Source of the DNA: Spirochaetales bacterium
Lineage (GTDB): Bacteria > Spirochaetota > Spirochaetia > Sphaerochaetales > Sphaerochaetaceae
Reading direction: 5' to 3'
Length of the DNA stretch: 64,000 nucleotides
Assembly (NCBI GenBank): GCA_022788185.1
Contig: JALEVV010000063.1
Coordinates: forward strand, 1 to 64,000
A model generated the notes under the pieces. That model was not told the DNA's origin and ran no database searches. It saw only the letters and a program-made list of their open reading frames with translations. The position numbers were made by a program, and so were the translations under genes. Positions 42,734 through 51,887 of the stretch are shown in pieces. Each line of letters starts with the position of its first letter. The stretch's first letter is position 1.

Positions 42734-43729
42734 TCACTCCCCGTAGTGTTCCTCAATATAGTGTCTGAGCTCCAGACTTCTTTCCTTTGAGAACTGTGCT
42801 CCTATCTGGCTGATGATCTCACCGGCCAGGAAGGATGCGATTTTACCGGCAGTCTCACTGGAATATCCCTTAGCAATTCCATACAGGAAGCCTGCGGCAT
42901 AGGTGTCTCCGGCTCCTGTGGTATCCACCGGTTCCGAAGATCCCTGAACGTCAATCTTCGTGATCACCCTGTTGTCCGACACGAAGGAACCCCTCTTGCC
43001 GTTTTTGACGACAGCTATCGGGGCAAGCTTTCCCATACTCTTGCAGCACTCATAGGCATCGTAGTTGTCAAAGAGATATCTTGCTTCCTCGCTGTTGGCG
43101 AACACTATGTCGCAATGGTCCGTAATCAGCTGGAGAAAGTCAGATCTGTATCTGCCTACGGCAAAGGGATCCGCGATATCGAATGCAACCTTAATCCCGT
43201 TCTCACTGCAGAAACTCAGAACCTTTCTTATGGCCCTTTTCTGAGGCTCTGTATCCCACATGTATCCGGTGAAGTAGAAAATAGAGGCATCCTTCAGATT
43301 GTCCAGATTCACGTTCGGTGCATCAAAGCACTTGTTTGCGCCCAGAAAGGTATTCATGGTCCTTTCCTTGTCATCGGTGAGTAGGATGATGGACGTGCCT
43401 GTGGGTTCATCATATGAGATAAGATCGTCACCGACCCCGATTTCACGGAGTTTTGCCCTGTAAACCTCGGAAAGCTCATCCTTTCCCACACCTCCTGCAA
43501 GAGTGGTATGAATACCGAGGGAGCATAGTGTAACCATAGTGTTGGGGCATGAACCGCCCGGAGAATAAACCAGCTTCTTGGTCTTAAGGTAATCGATTAG
43601 TTCCTTATGACGGGCTTTATCAATCAGATGCATTGTTCCCTTGTACAGGGAAAGGGCATTAAGGTCTTCATTGGTGATGTTTGCCAGTATGTCTATAAGG
43701 GGATTGCCGATTCCGTAGATCTTATTCAT
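42734..43729 (-). CDS. PfkB-family carbohydrate/adenosine kinase
   Basis: GIGNPLIDILANI, YSPGGSCPNTMVTLCSLG, VDTTGAGDTYAAGFLYG. Confidence 0.92.
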   Translation of the reverse strand: MNKIYGIGNPLIDILANITNEDLNALSLYKGTMHLIDKARHKELIDYLKTKKLVYSPGGSCPNTMVTLCSLGIHTTLAGGVGKDELSEVYRAKLREIGVGDDLISYDEPTGTSIILLTDDKERTMNTFLGANKCFDAPNVNLDNLKDASIFYFTGYMWDTEPQKRAIRKVLSFCSENGIKVAFDIADPFAVGRYRSDFLQLITDHCDIVFANSEEARYLFDNYDAYECCKSMGKLAPIAVVKNGKRGSFVSDNRVITKIDVQGSSEPVDTTGAGDTYAAGFLYGIAKGYSSETAGKIASFLAGEIISQIGAQFSKERSLELRHYIEEHYGE

Positions 43730-43815
43730 GGGAAAATTATAGCTTCAAACGCCCAATAAAACAATTCAATATAATCCCCATGCCAAAACACACTCATAAA
43801 TGATACACTGAATTC

Positions 43816-45099
43816 ATGAGCAGATATGTGATAAGAGGCGCAAGGGAACTTCACGGTGAAATAAATGTCAGCGGAAACAAGAATGCTGCCCTTCCGTGCA
43901 TAGCTGCGACCCTTCTTACCGATGAGGAAGTAAGACTTTCAAACATCCCGGACATTCTTGATGTAAGGGTAATGAAGAAACTGCTTACAGAGCTGGGATC
44001 TGAAATTCATGAACACTCTCAGAACAGTGCTTCCTATTATTCCCATATAAGATTCTCAGGACTTACTCCTTCCCTTGTGGACAGCGTAAGAGGATCCATA
44101 CTGTTTTCCGGTCCCCTGCTGGCAAGGGGTGAAAAAGTAGTTATACCTCCTCCCGGCGGTGACGTGATAGGGCTGAGAAGACTTGATACCCACTTCATGG
44201 GGCTTTCAGCCCTTGGTGTGGACTGCAGTGTGGATGAAAGGGGCTATCTAATTCTCACACCTCCCCAGAGGCTTATGGGAGCGGACATATTCCTTGACGA
44301 AGCCTCCGTCACGGCCACTGAGAACTGCATAATGGCAGCCACCCTTGCCTATGGGGAGAGTACCATTTACAATGCGGCGTGCGAGCCTCATATCCAGGAT
44401 CTGTGCCATCTTCTGAACAGAATGGGAAGCTCAATTGAGGGTATAGGCTCCAACTATCTCAGGATAAAGGGAAGGGAAAAACTCAAAGGTGCAGAATTTG
44501 CCATAGGTCCCGATTACATGGAAACAGGATCCTACATCGGACTTGCCGCCGCAACCGGCAGTGAACTGCTCCTTAGAAGAACCGATACATCCTACCTGAG
44601 GCCTCTGGAACTGGGCTTTGACAAACTCGGCATAAAGTTTGAGTCCTTCAAAGACTGTATTTATATACCAAAGGAACAGAAGAAGATCATAAGCAGGACC
44701 TATTCAGGTGTTACTAACAAGCTTGATGATGCCCCATGGCCGGGCTTTCCCGCCGACCTTCTGTCCATAATGACGGTAACGGCTACTCAGATGACAGGTA
44801 CCCTCCTTATCCATGAGAAGATGTTTGAATCGAGACTCTACTTTGTTGATTACCTCATCAGAATGGGAGCTGACATCATTCTGTGTGACCCACACAGGGC
44901 TGTTGTGAGCGGCAAGAGCAGACTAAAACCCTGTGAGCTGACAAGTCCCGATGTCAGGGCCGGAATGGCCATGGTGATAGCAGCGCTGGCAACCGAAGGC
45001 GTCTGTTCAATTGACAGGATAGACCAGATCGAAAGGGGATATGAAAAGCTTCTTGAAAAGCTCAGCGGGGTCGGTGCCGATATCGTGAGAGCCGACTAG
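43816..45099 (+). CDS. murA: UDP-N-acetylglucosamine 1-carboxyvinyltransferase
   Basis: GARELHGEINVSGNKNAALPCIAATLLTDEEV; SPDVRAGMAMVIAAL; IERGYE. Confidence 0.93.
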   Translation: MSRYVIRGARELHGEINVSGNKNAALPCIAATLLTDEEVRLSNIPDILDVRVMKKLLTELGSEIHEHSQNSASYYSHIRFSGLTPSLVDSVRGSILFSGPLLARGEKVVIPPPGGDVIGLRRLDTHFMGLSALGVDCSVDERGYLILTPPQRLMGADIFLDEASVTATENCIMAATLAYGESTIYNAACEPHIQDLCHLLNRMGSSIEGIGSNYLRIKGREKLKGAEFAIGPDYMETGSYIGLAAATGSELLLRRTDTSYLRPLELGFDKLGIKFESFKDCIYIPKEQKKIISRTYSGVTNKLDDAPWPGFPADLLSIMTVTATQMTGTLLIHEKMFESRLYFVDYLIRMGADIILCDPHRAVVSGKSRLKPCELTSPDVRAGMAMVIAALATEGVCSIDRIDQIERGYEKLLEKLSGVGADIVRAD

Positions 45100-45124
45100 T
45101 TTTTTCCTCCCCTGGGACACTAAA

Positions 45125-45390
45125 TATGGGTTTTCCACAAGTTTTCAACAATGTTTCAACAATTAATGCACAGGGGTTGTGGAAAACTCTGAAAACTTAA
45201 AACCGTTATTTGTTGCACTATAGTGTGATAATAATAGTTAAATATTTGCAATAAAATAAATTATTTAAACTTTGAGCTTATTGGAAATACCTAGAAATTA
45301 TATAATTTTTACCTTGTTCCGAGTTTGAAAACCCTTGTTGAAAACATATGAAAACACGGAGTTTTCAACAGGTTTTCAACAGGTGGGGTT
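45125..45390. promoter_or_regulatory. Second cluster of DnaA-box-like motifs
   Basis: TTTTCCACA 45131-45139; TTTTCAACA 45142-45150, 45362-45370, 45373-45381; GTTTCAACA 45153-45161; TGTGGAAAA 45178-45186; TGTTGAAAA 45336-45344. Confidence 0.65.
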
Positions 45391-45487
45391 TTCGGTGTGT
45401 AAAAGTAGTTAATTATACCTTGGTGATGGAATTAACCCTGTGCAAAACGGAAAAAGAGAGAAAAAGGACACACTTTCCGTAGTGTAA

Positions 45488-45514
45488 TGACAGCCTTCCG
45501 GAAGAAGGCTGTCA
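45488..45514. terminator. Terminator hairpin downstream of sigma-54-type activator
   Basis: Perfect TGACAGCCTTC-cggaa-GAAGGCTGTCA. Confidence 0.6.
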
Positions 45515-45540
45515 TAAAGAGGAAAAGATAATCACCGGGT

Positions 45541-46647
45541 TCAGAGATCTTCGTCAGGGAGGGAGAAGATGAATGAGCCCTCACTGCATGTCCTGTGCAT
45601 GTGTTCGACCGTCTTCAGCAACTGTCTCACATTGCCAGGCCAGTCATACTCCATGAAGGGAGTGTAATCAGCTATCATGTTTTTATAACCCTTTGCTTCC
45701 TCATGATGGCGGATCAGGGCTGGAATGTCTTCCTTCCGTTCCCTGAGGGGAGAGATCCTGATGACCTGTGAGCAGATTCTGTGGTATATGTCCTTTCTGA
45801 GTTTCCCGCTTTCCATGAGCGCCTTGGGAGACTGGTTTGAAATAAGTATTATCTTACCGGTCGACTGACACATATCATTTCCGTAATATCCCACCGGACG
45901 GTACTGTCTGTCCTCAATGAACCTCAGCATGAGGCTCTGGGAAGATAGGGACAGATTCTCTATCTCATCGAATATGAGACAGGTGTCGTTGGCTTCCTCC
46001 GCGTATCCCTTCACGGTTTTCACGGAACCCGTATAGGAACCTTTGTCTGAACCGAACAGAGCCGATTCACAGAGGTCGGAATTGATCTGGCAGCTGTTCA
46101 CCACAACTCTTTCCTTTGAGCTGTTATAGGTCTTTGCAATTGCCCTGCTTATAACTTCCTTGCCTGTTCCGGTTTCTCCGTAGATAAGAACCAGTTCGTC
46201 ATCGGATGAAAACAATCTGGCTTTGTTCCTGACTTCAACGGAGTTTTCTGAAGAGCCTATATAGAGGCTGTCAAAAAAGTCCTCATCCGCATTGACTGAA
46301 TTCATCTCCTGGCTTTCCGGGATCAGGGAAGCCAGTTCATCCTCTGAAAATGGTTTCCTCAGCAGCGTGAAACCTTCACGCACTTCCGCAGAAACCATAT
46401 CCTTCATCAGTGTTTTGGGGCAGAGCAATATTACCTTTGTTTCCTTCAGGCTAAGGGCCTGCATGAACAGTGCTCCGTATCTTTCGGGACTGTCAACGTC
46501 GATGATACATAGCTTTCGATCAGGTATGCCTTGAAGCATTTCGGTAATGTTTTCCGTTGACCTGATGAAGAGACACTGCTGACCGGTTATTTTATTAACA
46601 GTGGTCCTATGGTGAGAATTAGTGGAAAAGAGCACAGTTTTATTCAA
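45541..46647 (-). CDS. Sigma-54-interaction AAA+ regulator with receiver-like N-terminus, no obvious C-terminal HTH
   Basis: IYGETGTGKEVISRAIA, ESALFGSDKGSYTGSVKTVKGYAEEA, LIFDEIENLSLSSQSLMLRFIEDRQYRPVG, YDWPGNVRQLL. Confidence 0.88.
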   Translation of the reverse strand: MNKTVLFSTNSHHRTTVNKITGQQCLFIRSTENITEMLQGIPDRKLCIIDVDSPERYGALFMQALSLKETKVILLCPKTLMKDMVSAEVREGFTLLRKPFSEDELASLIPESQEMNSVNADEDFFDSLYIGSSENSVEVRNKARLFSSDDELVLIYGETGTGKEVISRAIAKTYNSSKERVVVNSCQINSDLCESALFGSDKGSYTGSVKTVKGYAEEANDTCLIFDEIENLSLSSQSLMLRFIEDRQYRPVGYYGNDMCQSTGKIILISNQSPKALMESGKLRKDIYHRICSQVIRISPLRERKEDIPALIRHHEEAKGYKNMIADYTPFMEYDWPGNVRQLLKTVEHMHRTCSEGSFIFSLPDEDL

Positions 46648-46815
46648 TGTTACGTCCTTTTCATGAATTCTGAGACGACGTTAATAAGTGACCTTACTAA
46701 CCTTAAAATGTTAATTTGATAACAATTACCCCCTACTCACTTATATGGTAAGGGTGAAAATCGGAATTTGACAAGAAAAATTTTGTATAATTTTTAAATA
46801 AGTCTATTGACCATA

Positions 46816-46851
46816 TATATAGTGTAATTAACTGAATAACTACACTATATA
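46816..46851. repeat. Inverted repeat TATATAGTGTA-N14-TACACTATATA
   Basis: Perfect 11-bp arms overlapping the rsmE stop codon. Confidence 0.8.
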
Positions 46852-47592
46852 AGGGTTTTCCCAGATGGTTTCAATTGCACCGACCGCAAAAATTCCTGCC
46901 GTTTCAGCCCTGAGAATATTGGTCGGAAGCAGCACAGGGACCACACCGGAGGCTTCGAGCATGGCACATTCCCCATCGCTTATTCCCCCCTCGCTGCCAA
47001 TCAGGACGGACACAGAGGAACCACTGATGTCCGACAGTGCTTTTTTTAAGCTCATGGTTCTTTCCCTGCTTCCCTGATGGAGGAAAATAAGGGGATAGGG
47101 GGAGTCCGAAACAGCATCCTTTATGTCAATTACCCTGATTTTCCCCATTGAAGAGGAGCTTCCGCTCTGCTGCGCCGCTTCCTTCCTTATGTCCTCAAGT
47201 CTTCTTATGTCGTGGTCACCAAGAGTCTTTTCCTGACAGTATTCACTGATCACGAAGACGACCTCCTCCACACCGGCCTCAGTGAGCATCCTCATCACTG
47301 TTTCATTCTTCTTTCCCTTGCATATGGCCTGGTAGACTCGGATGGAAGGAATGGTACCCCTGTACGCCGAAAGACTGTCGAGAAGGGTTGCTTCAGGATC
47401 GTCGGTAGCCTCCAGGAAAAGAGTGTCCTCATCGGTTACCGTTGCCCTGTAATAATTGTTTTTGATGTCCTTACATGTGAAAACATCACCGGTTTTTATG
47501 CGAAGAACCTTAATCAGGTAATCTTTTTCCCTTTTCCGGAGCTGGTATACACTCTCTCCCGAGTAGGTGCGGTCAAGGATGAATACTCTCAT
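46840..47592 (-). CDS. rsmE: 16S rRNA (uracil1498-N3)-methyltransferase
   Basis: RKREKDYLIKVLRIKTGD, VLIGSEGGISDGE, LPTNILRAETAGIFAVGAI. Confidence 0.93.
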   Translation of the reverse strand: MRVFILDRTYSGESVYQLRKREKDYLIKVLRIKTGDVFTCKDIKNNYYRATVTDEDTLFLEATDDPEATLLDSLSAYRGTIPSIRVYQAICKGKKNETVMRMLTEAGVEEVVFVISEYCQEKTLGDHDIRRLEDIRKEAAQQSGSSSSMGKIRVIDIKDAVSDSPYPLIFLHQGSRERTMSLKKALSDISGSSVSVLIGSEGGISDGECAMLEASGVVPVLLPTNILRAETAGIFAVGAIETIWENPYIV

Positions 47593-49034
47593 TTGCCTTC
47601 CTTAAGATAGTCAACGGCGGCAATGAGGGCCGTATCATACATTAAATCGACCTTAGGTCTTTCATTGTACGGCATGGCATAGATGTACTCATTCCTGATA
47701 AGCAGCTTAAGGGCTGTTTCATGGATGCCCAGACCTGCGTGAAGGGCGGCAAAGGCATCTATGTTCTCCCTGGAGTACAGGGGATTATCCTTGATATACT
47801 GTGTTATCTCATCCTGACTGCTTTCCACGAAATCGTAGTATGCCGTGATTTCCTCATCGGTGTATTCATGCTCCTCTACGGCAATGTCAGGTTCTATTCC
47901 CGTTTTATGTATGTTGTTCCCATTTGGAGTGAGGTAGTAGGCCGATGTGTATTTGATGTATCCGTTCTTCCACATGGCAGACTCCTGTATGATGCCTTTT
48001 CCGAAGGTCTTGCTTCCTATGACTGTGGCCCTGCCGTTTTCCTGAAGGGCAGCCGTAAGTATTTCACTTGCAGAGGCTGTTCCGCCGTTTGTCAGGATGA
48101 CTATGGGAATTGTCAGGTTTTTCCTCGTGTCATTCGAAGCGACTGTTGAGTAATTCTGTCTTGAGGATCCTTCCTTGTGCTGGATCGACAGAACCGTCGC
48201 ACCTTCGGGCAGGAAGAAGTTCGCGATCATGGTGGCGGAGTCTACAACTCCTCCCGCATTGTTCCTTAAATCTATTATGAGTCCCTGAGCGCCGTTCAGG
48301 GTGAGTTTTTTCAGATTCTCGCTGAAGAGCTCATAGGTCTTCTGGGTAAAGGATGATATGCTGATGTACCCGATATCGGTTCCTTCAATCATCAGGGATG
48401 TGGTATTCGGGGTTGTGACCTCCTCAGGATACATTGTGATGTCAAAGACTGCAGAGCCCCTGTGAACGGTCAGGGTGATGGGTTCCCCTGCCTTACCCCT
48501 TATCTTCATGCTTGCTTCCGTTGCGGTAAGCTCGTAAACGGTTTCCCCGTTCACGTGGGAGATAAGGTCTCCGGCCCTGAGTCCCGCCCTGTCTGCGGGG
48601 CCGCCAGGGAATGGCGCTATGATCTCGACCATGTAGGTCTTTTCATCATCCCAGTCGATGAATGCGGGGGAGTATTTTGTCAGATAGGTGCCTATACCTA
48701 CGTAGATACCTGTTATGTCTTCGGTGAATTCCTCGCTTTCTTCCTCTGTTATGTACTCGGAATAGGGGTCATCGAGGGCCTTGAAAAGGGCTTTAGTGAG
48801 CTCCACATCGACTTTGTCGATATCGATGTCATAAAGAAAGTTCTGACTCAGATACTGGTAGAGTGTGTTCAGCCCCAGCAGGGTGGATGAAATGTTTGTG
48901 ACCTGAACCTGCTGAAGGGCAGTGTTCTGCTGCTGTCCTGATCCGGAATGGGTCTCGGAAGAGGCTCCCGCTGTAAGTGGAGAGAGTGTCAGAATCGCGA
49001 TCAGAATGATCAGCATTGCTTTTCTTAATTGCAT
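47589..49034 (-). CDS. S41-family C-terminal processing peptidase
   Basis: DDPYSEYITEEE, PDZ GGPADRAGLRAGDLISHVNG, GGTASASEILTAALQENGRATVIGSKTFGKG. Confidence 0.95.
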   Translation of the reverse strand: MQLRKAMLIILIAILTLSPLTAGASSETHSGSGQQQNTALQQVQVTNISSTLLGLNTLYQYLSQNFLYDIDIDKVDVELTKALFKALDDPYSEYITEEESEEFTEDITGIYVGIGTYLTKYSPAFIDWDDEKTYMVEIIAPFPGGPADRAGLRAGDLISHVNGETVYELTATEASMKIRGKAGEPITLTVHRGSAVFDITMYPEEVTTPNTTSLMIEGTDIGYISISSFTQKTYELFSENLKKLTLNGAQGLIIDLRNNAGGVVDSATMIANFFLPEGATVLSIQHKEGSSRQNYSTVASNDTRKNLTIPIVILTNGGTASASEILTAALQENGRATVIGSKTFGKGIIQESAMWKNGYIKYTSAYYLTPNGNNIHKTGIEPDIAVEEHEYTDEEITAYYDFVESSQDEITQYIKDNPLYSRENIDAFAALHAGLGIHETALKLLIRNEYIYAMPYNERPKVDLMYDTALIAAVDYLKEGK

Positions 49035-49121
49035 ATATAAGATTGTAATTAAAACATGTTCTCAAGTGAAGAGATACTTTCTGTAATTGACTCATTATCT
49101 GTCTCTAACTACACTTTCACT

Positions 49122-50087
49122 ATGCTTTCCTATATCGAATATCCCTCATGGATCAGGCCGGAGGTCGTATCCTTTCTTCCAGTCAGATGGTATGCAGTGA
49201 TGTACATCGTGGCATTTGCCATTGCATATCTGCTTTTCAGATACCAGGTCAGACATGACGGCAGGCTTGAGATGTCAAAGGATGATTCGGAGAACATGTT
49301 CCTTCTCTGCATAGTCCTTCTTCTTGTCGGTGCCCATCTCTTCTCCGTATTCTTCTACAGTGATGCGGCCTACTATCTGACACATCCCTGGCTTATCTTC
49401 TGGCCGTTTGAAAACGGTCGGTTCGTGGGCCTGCCGGGAATGAGCTACCATGGAGGAGTGGTAGGAGCCATTATCGGAGGCATTATCTTTGCCCGGAAGA
49501 AAAAATATGATTTCTTCCTTCTTGCGGATACCGCCTGTGCAGGAATTCCATTGGGATATGCCTTCGGAAGGATAGGCAATTTCATCAATGCCGAGCTCTA
49601 CGGCCGTGTGACCGCATCCCCCATCGGCATGGTTTTCCCCTATGCGGAGAAGTTCTCGACCAACTATGAATGGGTAAGGAACATATGCGACAATGTGGGA
49701 ATAGAGTATGCACTCGGTGAGTACGTGAATCTTCCCCGCCATCCTTCCCAGCTTTATGAGGCGCTCTTTGAAGGTGTGGTGCTTTGGCTTGTATTATGGT
49801 TTATATGCAGACCAATGATCAGAAAATATGCATTGAAACCGGGATCCATGCTATCATTCTATCTGTTCGGATATGGATTTGCCCGATTTTTCATCGAGTA
49901 TTTCAGACAGCCGGACAGCAATATCGGTTATGTAATCGCACTGGGAAAGGAGAGCGACAACATCGCGGTCTTCCAGTCGTTTTTCAATATTTCAAAGGGA
50001 CAGGTCTTCTGTTTTCTCATGATGGCAGCGGCCGTTGTCCTATATCTGTACGTGAACAGGAGAGAGAAAAAACATGTCAACCATTGA
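49122..50087 (+). CDS. lgt: Prolipoprotein diacylglyceryl transferase
   Basis: RWYAVMYIVAFAIAYLL, GMSYHGGVVGAIIGG, GRIGNFINAELYGRVT, RHPSQLYEAL. Confidence 0.95.
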   Translation: MLSYIEYPSWIRPEVVSFLPVRWYAVMYIVAFAIAYLLFRYQVRHDGRLEMSKDDSENMFLLCIVLLLVGAHLFSVFFYSDAAYYLTHPWLIFWPFENGRFVGLPGMSYHGGVVGAIIGGIIFARKKKYDFFLLADTACAGIPLGYAFGRIGNFINAELYGRVTASPIGMVFPYAEKFSTNYEWVRNICDNVGIEYALGEYVNLPRHPSQLYEALFEGVVLWLVLWFICRPMIRKYALKPGSMLSFYLFGYGFARFFIEYFRQPDSNIGYVIALGKESDNIAVFQSFFNISKGQVFCFLMMAAAVVLYLYVNRREKKHVNH

Positions 50088-51846
50088 CGAAAGAGTCAGT
50101 GCCCTCAGAGCACTGATGAATGAGAAGGGTTACGATGCCTATATCGTGACAGGTACCGATCCTCACATGAGTGAGTATGTCGCTCCCCGCTGGAGGACAA
50201 GGGCTTTCATAAGCGGTTTCACAGGCAGTGCCGGAACGGTGCTTGTCACTAAGGACGAAGCTATCCTCTGGGTTGATTCCAGATACTTCATACAGGGGGC
50301 CGCCGAGATTCAGGGTACCTGTTTCCGCCTCATCAAACTGGATATCGACAACAATCCCGATACAAACACCTATATCGAGCAGACACTTCCGGCCGGAAGC
50401 ACTATCGGAGTTGACAGGTGCAGCATTTCAATATCAAAGTTCAATGAACTGAAGGAAAGATTCGCGAAGAGAAATCTCATTCTTGCCGACTCAGACGATC
50501 TCCTTGAGCCCATCTGGGAGGGAAGACCCGCCATTCCAGAATCTGCACTCAGAAGTGTTCCCGTACACTATGCAGGACTCACCGCAGCTGACAAGCTTTC
50601 AAAGGTAAGGGCCGCCCTTAAGGAGAAGGGTGCCGATTACACCTTCATCGCCTCAATCGACGATGTGGCATGGCTTACCAACCTCCGTGGTAATGACATT
50701 AAGTGCAACCCCGTGTTCATGTCCTTCTGCCTCGTCACAATGGATAAGGCTTATCTCTTCACCTCACCCTCCCGTTTCTCAGAGGAAGTGAGAAAGATCT
50801 GTGAGGAGGATTTCATCATCCTCCCTTATGAAGAGGCATACAGTCTTTCCCGGTACGTGAGCGGAAAGGCTTACTACGATGCTGACAGGGTCAGCATGGC
50901 ATTCAGCGCCGTTCTCGACAATCCTGATAGCATTAAGGGCCGTGACATCACTACTGACCTGAAGGCAAAAAAGAATGAGATAGAGCTTCGCGGAATGAGG
51001 AGAAGCCACCTTATGGACGGTGTTGCCTACATCAACTTCCTTTCCCGTCTCAATACGGAGCCTGACGGTTCACTGGATGAAATTGCCGTTTCCGATCTCC
51101 TTGAAAAGGAAAGGGAGAAGCTGGAAGGTTATCTCGGACCCTCATTCAATCCCATCTCCGGCTTTGCCGAACACGGTGCGATGTGTCATTACAGTGCGAC
51201 TCCCGAATCCTCCAAGAAAATCGATCATGACGGACTTCTGGTACTCGATACCGGTTCCCAGTTCTACTACGGCATGACCGACATCACCAGAACCCTGTGC
51301 TTCGGTAAGCCCACCGCAGAGCAGAAGAAGGATTACACCCTCGTACTGAAGGGGCACCTTGCCCTGGCAAGACAGATCTTCTACAAGGGAACAAAGGGTG
51401 TCCAGCTCGACATCCTGGCCAAACAGTACATGTGGCAGGCGGGAATGACCTACTACCACGGAACAGGTCATGGAGTGGGCTTTAACCTCAATGTCCATGA
51501 GGGCCCCATGAACGTATCATCCCGTCTTGTTGACGTACCCCTTGAGAAGGGCATGGTAATCTCAGATGAGCCGGGAATCTACAAGGAAGGCCGCCATGGC
51601 ATCAGGATTGAGAACCTCATCGCTGTTGATGACTACGTGAAGACCGAGTTCGGTGAGTTCATGGCCTTCGAGGTCCTGACAATGGTGCCTTATGAGAAGA
51701 AGCTCATTGATCTCACATATCTCGATGACAGCGAGATCAGCCAGATCAACGCTTATCATCAGTGGATCAGGGAAGAACTTTCATCCCTCGTTGACGAAGA
51801 TGCCAAAGCTTATCTCGAAAGTGCCACCGCTCCACTTGTGAGATGA
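50074..51846 (+). CDS. M24-family Xaa-Pro aminopeptidase
   Basis: FISGFTGSAGTVLVTKDEAILWVDSRYF, TDITRTL, HGTGHGVGFNLNVHEGP, SDEPGIY. Confidence 0.95.
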   Translation: MSTIDERVSALRALMNEKGYDAYIVTGTDPHMSEYVAPRWRTRAFISGFTGSAGTVLVTKDEAILWVDSRYFIQGAAEIQGTCFRLIKLDIDNNPDTNTYIEQTLPAGSTIGVDRCSISISKFNELKERFAKRNLILADSDDLLEPIWEGRPAIPESALRSVPVHYAGLTAADKLSKVRAALKEKGADYTFIASIDDVAWLTNLRGNDIKCNPVFMSFCLVTMDKAYLFTSPSRFSEEVRKICEEDFIILPYEEAYSLSRYVSGKAYYDADRVSMAFSAVLDNPDSIKGRDITTDLKAKKNEIELRGMRRSHLMDGVAYINFLSRLNTEPDGSLDEIAVSDLLEKEREKLEGYLGPSFNPISGFAEHGAMCHYSATPESSKKIDHDGLLVLDTGSQFYYGMTDITRTLCFGKPTAEQKKDYTLVLKGHLALARQIFYKGTKGVQLDILAKQYMWQAGMTYYHGTGHGVGFNLNVHEGPMNVSSRLVDVPLEKGMVISDEPGIYKEGRHGIRIENLIAVDDYVKTEFGEFMAFEVLTMVPYEKKLIDLTYLDDSEISQINAYHQWIREELSSLVDEDAKAYLESATAPLVR

Positions 51847-51887
51847 ACGATAAATATATAGAATAAAGGCAATAAAAGGAAAACAAA

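Noticed and set aside
46750-46800. TTGACA...TATAAT promoter on plus strand
   Set aside because: Spacer is only 12 bp and it would drive antisense transcription into rsmE; not supported
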